58,598 nucleotides of DNA, from the NCBI GenBank assembly GCA_902794095.1, contig CADBFZ010000011.1, positions 1 through 58,598 of the forward strand, written 5' to 3'. The notes under the pieces are model-generated. The model saw nothing but the letters and a program-made list of their open reading frames with translations. It made no database searches and was not told the DNA's origin. Every line of letters starts with the position of its first letter. Within the stretch, counting starts at the first letter, position 1. Source of the DNA: an uncultured Lachnospiraceae bacterium (GTDB taxonomy: Bacteria > Bacillota > Clostridia > Lachnospirales > Lachnospiraceae). The position numbers were made by a program, and so were the translations under genes. Below, in pieces: positions 52,143-58,598 of the stretch.

Positions 52143-52171
52143 AAAAGGACGGTGATGATCACCGTCCTTTT
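52143..52171. terminator. bidirectional terminator
   Basis: AAAAGGACGGTGA-TGA-TCACCGTCCTTTT, immediately after the GT2 stop and about 14 bases before the end of the converging coiled-coil gene. A/T runs are present on both sides. Confidence 0.9.
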
Positions 52172-52184
52172 AAAATGCTTACGC

Positions 52185-52997
52185 TTATTTGGTTAAGTTA
52201 ACTTCGAAAGCTGCGGTTGATGTGGAATTATCCTGAGCTTCTTTTCCGAAAAGTGCTTCCCTTGCAAGTTCCTGTTCTTCCTTGGTATCGTATCCTGCTC
52301 CGAAGTTCTCTGCGGTCATTGCCTTACCCAGTGAATCGTTTGTTTCCAGCTGAGTCTGAGCTGTTACTGCTGCTTCGGAAAGCTCCGCATTATCTCTTCC
52401 GACACTTTCTGCTTCTGCCTTACGGGATTCAATTTCCTGATTATATGCGTAACTTGAAATCCTTCCGTCGAGATACATTCTCTCAAGATCAGAACTGGAC
52501 ATTGAAGAATAATTTACGTTTGATGCCGCTGCTCTGTCGGCAGCTTTTGCATCCGCATTTTTTTCCTCGATCTGGTCCTGAAGGATTTCTTTGGCCTGAG
52601 AAGCTCTTTCCTGAGATTCGCGAATGGCTTCTTTGATCCTCGCTTCCTTACGCTCATCTCTCATCTCGGAAGATTCTCTTACATGTTCATCTGCTGCTTT
52701 CTGCTCTGCAGCCTGAGAACTTGCCTTAACCTCATCGGTCTTATCTTCTACATCGTTTTCTTTTGACTTGGTAAAAACAAATCCGTCTGAAAGTCTTTCG
52801 TAACTTTCGGGTTTTGCCTGTACGGTGTCTCCGTCTTTAGATACTGCTACGACATCTTCATACGCAGGAGCACTTTGCTGCGCAGGCTCCGGGGCGTTAA
52901 CATTCAGTCCCGCATTCTCATGAACGGAGGACGGTTTAACAGGTGTCACAGGCTGAGCATCTACATAAATTGTTCTGGTTACATTGATATCTGACAT
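52185..52997 (-). CDS. coiled-coil protein paired with the flagellin-like protein
   Basis: A 270-residue soluble protein without a signal peptide. It is rich in Ala, Glu, Ser and Asp. A likely coiled coil runs over about 85-160 (AEQKAADEHVRESSEMRDER and on), followed by LERMYLDGRISSYAYNQEIE, a short-domain-like segment reminiscent of SHOCT helices. No enzymatic motif is seen. GGAGG precedes the ATG, and it follows the flagellin-like gene by 20 bases in one operon, suggesting a chaperone, partner or regulator of that protein. Confidence 0.75.
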   Translation of the reverse strand: MSDINVTRTIYVDAQPVTPVKPSSVHENAGLNVNAPEPAQQSAPAYEDVVAVSKDGDTVQAKPESYERLSDGFVFTKSKENDVEDKTDEVKASSQAAEQKAADEHVRESSEMRDERKEARIKEAIRESQERASQAKEILQDQIEEKNADAKAADRAAASNVNYSSMSSSDLERMYLDGRISSYAYNQEIESRKAEAESVGRDNAELSEAAVTAQTQLETNDSLGKAMTAENFGAGYDTKEEQELAREALFGKEAQDNSTSTAAFEVNLTK

Positions 52998-53017
52998 TTC
53001 CGGTCCTCCTTTCCGAA

Positions 53018-53791
53018 TTAGTTAAAAAGTCTGTTTGCTTTATCTTCCTCTTCTTCCTCACGTTTCTTCTGCATCATAACGGAGATGGTGTTGAGGAGTC
53101 TTTGTTTATCGAGATTGCCTACTGCTTTTTCTACATCGAGATCTTCAAGTCTTGACTGGGATGCGGTTGTATTATACGCGCCTGTCTGATTGATATTGTA
53201 AATGTGTTCGAGAGAATTCTGCTTAGCTCCGGCCTCCGCTCTCATGGAAGATACTTTCTCGAGAGCATTGTCGATATCCTTCAGATCAAAATCACCGGTT
53301 ACATCGAAATCTTTAATGCCGAGTGCTTCAAGTGTTGAATTAAGTCCCGAAATCTCGGTTGAAGTTCCGTTTGCATCCGTTGTGATATTCAGGTCTCCGG
53401 TACTTCCGTCCAGCAGATTCTTTTCATTATATGAAGTTACGTTTGCTACACCTTCGATTCCTTCTTTGAGCTGATCTATCTCTTTCTGATAGATTGCTTT
53501 GTCAGAATCAGTAACGGTAAATGTATTCGAAGCGGCAAGTGCGAGTTCTTTGATTCTCTGAAGATAATCGGTAACATCACCGAGTGCACTGTCCTGAATC
53601 TTGATTGCATCAATACCCGACGCTACATTTTTAGATCCCTGTTCAAGTCCGATGACCTGAGTATTCATCTTCTCGGAAATCGCAAGCTCCGCTGCGCCGT
53701 CCGCTGCAGTCTGAAGTGATTTACCGCTTGCTACTTTTCCGTAAAGTGACTGATAGCCACTACCCTGACCGACTCCACCGATAGAACCCAT
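53018..53791 (-). CDS. short flagellin-like protein
   Basis: A 257-residue protein with the flagellin N-terminal helix (VASGKSLQTAADGAAELAIS, EKMNTQVIGLEQGSKNVASG) and part of the C-terminal helix (LEHIYNINQTGAYNTTASQS). The usual first 30 residues (NHNxxAxNxxR) are replaced by MGSIGGVGQGSGYQSLYG, and the usual DADMA and final hydrophobic residues are replaced by EDLDVEKAV and a charged KKREEEEEDKANRLFN tail. A short middle domain (about 110-190) is present. The start at 53791 has AAAGGAGG upstream. No flagellar gene is nearby. It may be exported or cytoplasmic; assembly into a filament is doubtful. Confidence 0.8.
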   Translation of the reverse strand: MGSIGGVGQGSGYQSLYGKVASGKSLQTAADGAAELAISEKMNTQVIGLEQGSKNVASGIDAIKIQDSALGDVTDYLQRIKELALAASNTFTVTDSDKAIYQKEIDQLKEGIEGVANVTSYNEKNLLDGSTGDLNITTDANGTSTEISGLNSTLEALGIKDFDVTGDFDLKDIDNALEKVSSMRAEAGAKQNSLEHIYNINQTGAYNTTASQSRLEDLDVEKAVGNLDKQRLLNTISVMMQKKREEEEEDKANRLFN

Positions 53792-53852
53792 ACGTACCTC
53801 CTTTACTATATTCAAAACATCCCTGTTTTCAGCAGACATCTCTTCAATTCGA

Positions 53853-53881
53853 ATTATACAGCGCACTATAAAAAAATACAA
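53853..53881 (-). promoter_or_regulatory. promoter of the flagellin-like operon
   Basis: TTGTAT (53881-53876) and TATAAT (53858-53853) on the minus strand are 17 bases apart. Transcription would begin near 53846, about 55 bases before the ATG. It is of housekeeping type; I see no flagellar sigma-28 motif. Confidence 0.6.
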
Positions 53882-53890
53882 AACAAAAAA

Positions 53891-53916
53891 TCCCGAAGCC
53901 CATATGAGCTCCGGGA
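53891..53916 (-). terminator. terminator of the histone-like gene
   Basis: TCCCGAAGC and GCTCCGGGA form a 9-base stem with one mismatch around CATATGA, followed by TTTTTTGTTT on the minus strand. Confidence 0.75.
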
Positions 53917-53938
53917 TCTTTAATGTTCTTTAAGAAGA

Positions 53939-54256
53939 TTATTTAGCTGCCTTCTTAGCGGGTGCCTTCTTAGCAGTGGTAGCTTTCTTTGCAGGTGCCT
54001 TCTTAGCAACTGCCTTCTTAGCGGTGGTAGCCTTCTTTGCTACTGCCTTCTTAGCGGTGGTAGCCTTCTTTGCTACTGCCTTCTTAGCGGTGGTAGCCTT
54101 CTTTGCTACGGTTGCCTTCTTAGCAGGTGCTGCCTTCTTAGCAGTGGTAGCCTTCTTTGCTACGGTTGCCTTCTTAGCAGGTGCTGCCTTCTTTGCGGTA
54201 GCTGCCTTCTTTGCAGGAGCTGCCTTCTTTACTGTTTCCTTCTTTGCTGTAGCCAT
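53939..54256 (-). CDS. histone H1-like DNA-binding protein with AKKA repeats
   Basis: A 105-residue, extremely basic protein made almost wholly of Lys and Ala, with repeats of the type KKATxAKKA and PAKKAA, and no aromatic or Cys residues after the start MATAKKETVKKAAPAKKA. It resembles the C-terminal tail of histone H1 and the bacterial histone-like proteins HctB or AlgP, and should bind DNA nonspecifically. GGAGGA lies about 7 bases before the ATG at 54256. The repeated codons make the DNA itself repetitive, so copy number can vary. Single gene with its own terminator. Confidence 0.85.
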   Translation of the reverse strand: MATAKKETVKKAAPAKKAATAKKAAPAKKATVAKKATTAKKAAPAKKATVAKKATTAKKAVAKKATTAKKAVAKKATTAKKAVAKKAPAKKATTAKKAPAKKAAK

Positions 54257-54450
54257 TTTTTCCTCCTCCGATTTTGGAAATAAATTTTTTACAAACAACT
54301 ACTAGAAAAAATATACTACATTATTTAATTAAATACAAAGGTTTTTTAATAATTTTGTAAAAATTTTTTTGAAGACAAATCGCTGCAACGTTTGAATTTA
54401 CTGGCTTTGAAGAAAAAGGCACGCGTGTCAGTTTTTTAAAGTGCAAATCG

Positions 54451-55809
54451 TCACCTGTCTGAAATAGGCTTGTAGTCTGCGTTTTCCTGGATTCCGATGT
54501 ATGCGGGACGAATGATTTTATCTACATTTATGAGCTCTTCCATTCGGTGTGCACTCCATCCGACAATCCTCGCAATTGCAAACATCGGAGTATATAATTC
54601 GAGTGGAAGTTCCAACATGCTGTAAACAAATCCGGAATAAAAATCTACATTCGCACTTACACCTTTGTAAATTTTTCTCTCCTCCGCAATTACTTCGGGA
54701 GCAAGTCTTTCTATCATGGAATACAGATCATACTCTGCTCTTCTGTGTTTTGAATCAGCAAGTTTTTCTACAAACTGTTTGAAGATAAGTGCTCTTGGAT
54801 CGGATACTGAATAGATTGCATGTCCGAATCCATAGATAAGGCCGGCTTTATCGAATGCTTCTTTGTGAAGGATCTTCTTGAGGTATTCTTTAACCTCTTT
54901 CTCATCCTTGTGATCCTTAACATTCTTTCTGATGTCCTGGAACATCTTAACTACTTTGATATTCGCACCACCGTGCTTGGGGCCTTTAAGTGAACCGAGG
55001 GCAGCTGCAACAACGGAATATGTATCGGTACCGGATGAAGAAATTACGTGAGTGGTAAATGTGGAGTTATTTCCTCCGCCGTGATCCATATGAAGAACAA
55101 GTGCGATATCAAGAACCTGTGCTTCAAGCTGTGTGTACTGCATATCAGGTCTTAACATTCTGAGAATGTTCTCTGCAGTAGAGAGTGAAGGATCGGGTCT
55201 GTGAATGTAAAAGCTCTTATCCTTGTAGTAGTGATTGTATGCATGGTATCCGTAAACGGACAGCATGGGAAATACAGAAATAAGCATAAGGCACTGACGC
55301 ATTACATTATCGATGGAAGTATCGTCAGCATTCTTATCATATGCATAAAGAGTAAGGACACTTCTTGCAAGAGTATTCATCATATCCTTGCTGGGTGCTT
55401 TCATGATTACATCACGAACAAAGTTCTTGGGAAGTGATCTTGAATCAGCAAGAACGTCCCTGAAATGATCAAGCTCAGCCTGAGTAGGGAGCTTACCGAA
55501 AAGGATAAGATATGCGGTCTCTTCGAAACCGAATCTTCCCTCATTGTAAAATCCTGCTGTCAAATCTCTGACATCGATTCCACGGAAATATAAACGACCG
55601 GCGCAGGGAATGCTCTCACCGTTTTTCTCTTCCTTGGCAACAATTGTAGATATCCTTGTAAGGCCCGCCCTTACACCGTTACCGTTTACATCGCGGAGTC
55701 CTTTTTTGACATCATACTTAGTAAAAAGTTCGGGAGCGATTCCCGAGTTTTCCCTACAAACATCTGCAAGTGCCGATATTTCGGGAGTGGGTTCCATCTT
55801 AAAACTCAT
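54451..55809 (-). CDS. citrate synthase
   Basis: A 452-residue cytoplasmic enzyme that joins acetyl-CoA and oxaloacetate. The three catalytic regions are visible: HMDHGGGNNSTF, SLKGPKHGGANIKV and GFGHAIYSVSDPRAL (His, His, Asp). The acyl-binding GAHRM-type segment is SAHRMEEL. The start at 55809 has AAGGAGG upstream; a longer in-frame ATG covers that site. It is a little longer than the usual ~370-430 residues, with an N-terminal extension of about 50 residues typical of a clostridial subgroup. In fermentative anaerobes it mainly serves glutamate synthesis. No aconitase or isocitrate dehydrogenase gene is adjacent. Confidence 0.92.
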   Translation of the reverse strand: MSFKMEPTPEISALADVCRENSGIAPELFTKYDVKKGLRDVNGNGVRAGLTRISTIVAKEEKNGESIPCAGRLYFRGIDVRDLTAGFYNEGRFGFEETAYLILFGKLPTQAELDHFRDVLADSRSLPKNFVRDVIMKAPSKDMMNTLARSVLTLYAYDKNADDTSIDNVMRQCLMLISVFPMLSVYGYHAYNHYYKDKSFYIHRPDPSLSTAENILRMLRPDMQYTQLEAQVLDIALVLHMDHGGGNNSTFTTHVISSSGTDTYSVVAAALGSLKGPKHGGANIKVVKMFQDIRKNVKDHKDEKEVKEYLKKILHKEAFDKAGLIYGFGHAIYSVSDPRALIFKQFVEKLADSKHRRAEYDLYSMIERLAPEVIAEERKIYKGVSANVDFYSGFVYSMLELPLELYTPMFAIARIVGWSAHRMEELINVDKIIRPAYIGIQENADYKPISDR

Positions 55810-55914
55810 ATCCACCTCCTTATCAGATGTGTCAACAAACAACAAATTCATTGTAGCAAATATAAGTTAAGAACGCACATACTATAATATTAAATTACAC
55901 TGAACATCACAAAA

Positions 55915-55945
55915 AAGATGACACGGGATAATCCCGTGTCATCTT
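55915..55945 (-). terminator. terminator of the chemoreceptor gene
   Basis: AAGATGACACGGGAT-A-ATCCCGTGTCATCTT, a 15-bp perfect stem, followed on the minus strand by TTTTGTGATG. It lies 17 bases after the stop. Confidence 0.85.
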
Positions 55946-55962
55946 GCATATAAGCATTTAAA

Positions 55963-57645
55963 TTAATGGAAGAATGAAACGACCTCGACAAGATGATCTG
56001 CGTTGCCCTTGGTGCCTTCGGCATTTTCTGCGATCTCATCAACGGATGCTGCGATGCCTGTAATGGATGCGCTGACTTCTTCATTGGAAGCTGCATTCTC
56101 TTCGGAGATAGCACTGAGCGACTGAACCGCATCAGTGATAATGCTCTGGATCTTCTCAAGCTCTTCGGTGTCTTTGGATACCTGATTGATATGAGAAAGT
56201 GATTCAGCAATCTCTGTATTAAGAACTTCGAATTTAGACTGGGTCTCTTTAATGTATTCCTGTTCCTGTCTGATGAGAGTTGCAACATTTCCGGAGAGTT
56301 CAACGGATGCTTCGGAGTTCTTAACAATCTCACCGACGATATTTCTGATCTCATCAGCAGATCTGCTGGACTGATCCGAAAGATTTCCGATTTCGGATGC
56401 AACAACCGCGAATCCTCTTCCTGCTTCACCTGCACGTGCCGCTTCGATTGAAGCGTTAAGCGCAAGGAGGTTGGTCTGGCTTGCTATGGAAGTGATCATA
56501 TCAACTGCTTCTTTGATCTTCTGAACCGCATCGTTGGTTGAAGAAATCTGTTTGGTAATATTATCAACCGCCTCAACGGTATGTACTGAAGAATCGGATA
56601 CTCTTCCGATATAGTCTCTTGCTTCGTTGTTGGCGTTCTTAATATTCTCGGATGATGCCGCAAGCGCTTCGGAGCTGTCTGCAAGAACGGTTATGGTATC
56701 GTTCATGGTTCCGATGGACTTGGAAATATCCTGAACATTGCTTGCCATCTCTGTAGCACCGTTTGCAAGATCTTCCATTGCATTGGATATCTGATTTACA
56801 CTCAAGGATGAATTATCGGAAAGGGAATGAACATTCTGTGCATCATCATTAAGGTCATGGCTGATATCCTTAATGTTTCCGATGATCTCACTAAGCTTAT
56901 CCTTAAGTATATTGGATGAATGAATAAGGTCCTTGGTCTCTGCGATAATGGATTCTGCTTCGTCCTGCTCACCCAGGTCACCATCTGAAAGTTTTCCGAT
57001 ATTAAACGCACAGGTCTTAAGAACCTTTGAAATCTTATTGGAGAAGTAAATGCAAAGAGGAACGAAGATCACAAGAAGAAGTGCAAAGATCATAATAGCG
57101 ATGTTGATCATTCTCTGAAGCATGCTATGAACAGCTTCCTGTGTCTTTCCTGCAAATACCATACCTACTACTTCACCGTTAGGCTTTACAAGAGGTATGT
57201 AATATACGTAGTAATCTTTGCCGTTGATGACAACATCATCGGAATAGAATTCTTTACCTTCTTTGATAACAGTCTGGATTACTGCATCGGATGCTTTGGT
57301 GCCTTCGATTCTCTTACCGTTATCATCTTTAATGGAAGTAAGGAATCTGGTATCCCCTTTAAAAAGAGTAAGATCCACATCCATGTTCTGGAGATGATCG
57401 ATATATACCGTATCATATGTGAATATGTCGTCCATATCGGCGTCATCCCCAACCTCAGCCAGATCATATGCATAATACTCGTACACGCCCGCGCAAGAAA
57501 CCTGAAGCAGTTGCTTGGTCTGCTCTTCAAGTGATGACTTCATGTAAAAGACAAATGTGACCGTCATTACCAAGAGTGATGCAAAGAGCGGAATCAGACA
57601 GAACATCATCAGCACTTTTCTCATTGTAAAACCTGTTTTCTTCAT
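55963..57645 (-). CDS. methyl-accepting chemotaxis protein
   Basis: A 560-residue chemoreceptor. One membrane helix at about 10-35, an extracellular sCache-like sensor (about 40-180: [20 protein letters not shown]), a second membrane helix ([20 protein letters not shown]), a HAMP segment and the cytoplasmic signalling hairpin follow. The tip reads [20 protein letters not shown] then [14 protein letters not shown], which binds CheA/CheW. The ATG at 57645 ([10 protein letters not shown]) has GGAGG 8 bases upstream. Ligand unknown. No other chemotaxis gene is in the window. Confidence 0.92.
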   Translation of the reverse strand: MKKTGFTMRKVLMMFCLIPLFASLLVMTVTFVFYMKSSLEEQTKQLLQVSCAGVYEYYAYDLAEVGDDADMDDIFTYDTVYIDHLQNMDVDLTLFKGDTRFLTSIKDDNGKRIEGTKASDAVIQTVIKEGKEFYSDDVVINGKDYYVYYIPLVKPNGEVVGMVFAGKTQEAVHSMLQRMINIAIMIFALLLVIFVPLCIYFSNKISKVLKTCAFNIGKLSDGDLGEQDEAESIIAETKDLIHSSNILKDKLSEIIGNIKDISHDLNDDAQNVHSLSDNSSLSVNQISNAMEDLANGATEMASNVQDISKSIGTMNDTITVLADSSEALAASSENIKNANNEARDYIGRVSDSSVHTVEAVDNITKQISSTNDAVQKIKEAVDMITSIASQTNLLALNASIEAARAGEAGRGFAVVASEIGNLSDQSSRSADEIRNIVGEIVKNSEASVELSGNVATLIRQEQEYIKETQSKFEVLNTEIAESLSHINQVSKDTEELEKIQSIITDAVQSLSAISEENAASNEEVSASITGIAASVDEIAENAEGTKGNADHLVEVVSFFH

Positions 57646-57924
57646 AGACATATCCTCCTGCGATAAGTTTCTACAATAATGAAATTGTAGAGGTAAGACT
57701 TCGGTAGAACGCGCCATCCTTGGCTGAGCGCCGGAGTTAACGAGCGTTATTTCTTTGGAAAAAAAAATATGACCGAGCCTTATGTTAAATGGAATTATAA
57801 TACAAAATATGTATCGTCATAAGCACAAAAAATCTAAATATAGCGGTTTTTCGGGCAATTTCCAGACTGGCAACTTTTCAAATTCCTTTCTTGTTCATAA
57901 ACATTTTTACGATAAAATAACATA
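57646..57924. other. gene-free stretch upstream of the chemoreceptor
   Basis: About 280 bases between the divergent chemoreceptor gene and the regulatory region of the next gene. It is AT-rich with a GC-richer patch near 57720-57750. I see no coding sequence, tRNA or clear promoter; in particular no sigma-28 motif. Confidence 0.4.
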
Positions 57925-57945
57925 ATTTAATGTTTTTCATTAAAT
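57925..57945. promoter_or_regulatory. dyad just upstream of the -35 box
   Basis: ATTTAATG-TTTTT-CATTAAAT, an 8-bp inverted repeat 5 bases upstream of the TTGACA box of the last gene. A possible operator. Confidence 0.45.
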
Positions 57946-57950
57946 ATGTG

Positions 57951-57979
57951 TTGACAAACATAAAAAGTGCTGTTATAGT
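57951..57979 (+). promoter_or_regulatory. strong sigma-70 promoter of the last gene
   Basis: A perfect TTGACA (57951-57956), a 17-base spacer and TATAGT (57974-57979), with TGT just before the -10. This is the best promoter in the window; transcription would start near 57986. Confidence 0.75.
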
Positions 57980-57984
57980 CAATT

Positions 57985-58013
57985 TATCGTTAAACATTAA
58001 TTTTTTAACGATA
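57985..58013. promoter_or_regulatory. 10-bp dyad over the transcription start
   Basis: TATCGTTAAA and TTTAACGATA are perfect inverted repeats with a 9-base AT-rich centre. The position over the predicted start site is typical of a repressor operator. Confidence 0.6.
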
Positions 58014-58074
58014 CACACTCTGCAGGTGTAATTGTGACAAATAAGGAAAACTAATATACAAGAGGTAAATTAAA

Positions 58075-58598
58075 ATGAATGAACAAATGATAAGACTTGA
58101 AACCGTTAAGAATCGTTGCAACACTTTGGCTAAGATTGTAGGAGTATTTGAAGTCATCTTTATCGTACTTGCCTGCATAACCGGATGTTCTGCTCTCACA
58201 TTAATGATCGGAGCATCAAAACTCAATCCCATTTTTGAAGAAGCTGTTTCTCAGGGATATTTGGATTACAATGTAACCTTTAATGTCGGCGGCGTTATGG
58301 GATTTGAAAAACTCCTTCCTGCCGACAATTATGCAATGGGCATCGGAATCACCGTTCTCTTCGCAACCATCGCAGTTATCTTCGTAGTAATTATCCTTGC
58401 ATTTATCAAGAAGGTCTTCACCATTATCAAGGAAGAGAACTCTCCTTTCTCAAATAAATGCCTTAAGACCATCAAGGTCAGCTTCATTGTCATCACCGTA
58501 GCAACCTTCCTCGGAGGATCATTTGGAGTTACTCTCATTACCGGTTTCATTCTCTTCTGCATCTATTCCGTATTTGAATATGGTGCAGCTCTTCAGAA
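58075..58598 (+). CDS. DUF2975-like membrane protein, N-terminal part (runs off the window)
   Basis: 174 codons are present, open to the edge. The protein starts MNEQMIRLETVKNRCNTLAK and has a first membrane segment (IVGVFEVIFIVLACITGCSA), a short outer loop, a second segment around AMGIGITVLFATIAVIFVVI, a cytosolic link with EENSPFSNKCLKTIK and two more segments ending FCIYSVFEYGAALQ. This order resembles DUF2975 proteins, which are often followed by a small helix-turn-helix regulator. GAGG lies 9 bases before the ATG. The palindromes in the promoter fit control by such a regulator. Confidence 0.7.
   Translation, partial: MNEQMIRLETVKNRCNTLAKIVGVFEVIFIVLACITGCSALTLMIGASKLNPIFEEAVSQGYLDYNVTFNVGGVMGFEKLLPADNYAMGIGITVLFATIAVIFVVIILAFIKKVFTIIKEENSPFSNKCLKTIKVSFIVITVATFLGGSFGVTLITGFILFCIYSVFEYGAALQ

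Noticed and set aside
53939..54256. CRISPR-like repeat array
   Set aside because: The repeats are contiguous codons of a Lys/Ala protein without unique spacers.
53976..54305. A 109-residue hydrophobic plus-strand frame (Ala/Phe/Val repeats) antisense to the histone-like gene
   Set aside because: It is the exact mirror of the Lys/Ala codon repeats, has no ribosome binding site, and the minus frame has a proper start and a terminator.

Overview
The window looks like chromosomal DNA of an anaerobic, plant-polysaccharide-degrading Firmicute, most likely a Lachnospiraceae member of the Butyrivibrio/Pseudobutyrivibrio type. This is inferred from content: moderate-to-low GC with strong AGGAGG-type ribosome binding sites, an apt-rel-MBL-hemZ-hisS housekeeping order, many c-di-GMP proteins, cytoplasmic hemicellulases of several GH families, the uxuA/uxuB/kdgK/eda hexuronate route, an AKKA-repeat histone-like protein, and a secreted protein with a YPDVAAxFGTDP repeat. 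No phage, CRISPR array or transposase is visible.

Layout. 1-12.9 kb: the 5' part of hisS, then a block (PAP2-like membrane protein, zinc-ribbon protein, polar amino acid ABC transporter, diguanylate cyclase) that separates hisS from hemZ, a zinc-ribbon membrane protein, an MBL hydrolase, rel, apt, a DUF308-like protein and a SEC-C protein. 13-24.5 kb is an accessory stretch with signs of rearrangement: an EAL gene broken by one arm of a perfect 99-bp inverted repeat, a GH43 enzyme, a gene with one in-frame stop, a BspA-type lipoprotein, a coupled HD / DUF218 / beta-helix operon, a deoxyribosyltransferase-like protein, and a secreted repeat protein lying between tRNA-Leu and a 21-bp duplicate of that tRNA's 3' end. 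24.5-29.3 kb: two membrane proteins and a kdgK-eda-SDR operon. 29.5-37.1 kb, read leftwards: a GGDEF-EAL protein, a small lipoprotein with five VYGPP motifs, its adjacent radical SAM/SPASM enzyme, a membrane EAL protein and a hybrid histidine kinase. 37.2-48.8 kb: GH3, a divergent AraC regulator, GH2, a carbohydrate acetylesterase, uxuB and uxuA. 48.9-58.6 kb: MscS channel, a sugar phosphotransferase plus GT2 pair, a short flagellin-like protein with a coiled-coil partner, the histone-like protein, citrate synthase, a chemotaxis receptor and the 5' part of a membrane protein gene.

How the genes work together. GH43, GH3, GH2 and the esterase lack signal peptides and would trim imported, acetylated and uronic-acid-decorated oligosaccharides in the cytoplasm. 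UxuB, UxuA, KdgK and the KDPG aldolase would then convert released uronic acid to pyruvate and glyceraldehyde-3-phosphate. A pair of ATTGAC-N5-GTCAAT palindromes around the uxuA promoter probably binds the local regulator.

The best candidate for an undescribed system is the VYGPP-repeat lipoprotein and radical SAM/SPASM pair at 33.9-35.4 kb. It sits in one tight gene run with a c-di-GMP protein and resembles, from memory, the 'rSAM/lipoprotein' systems of Bacteroidetes, but with the YG-x-P motif multiplied. All functional calls are from reading the sequence; no database search was run.
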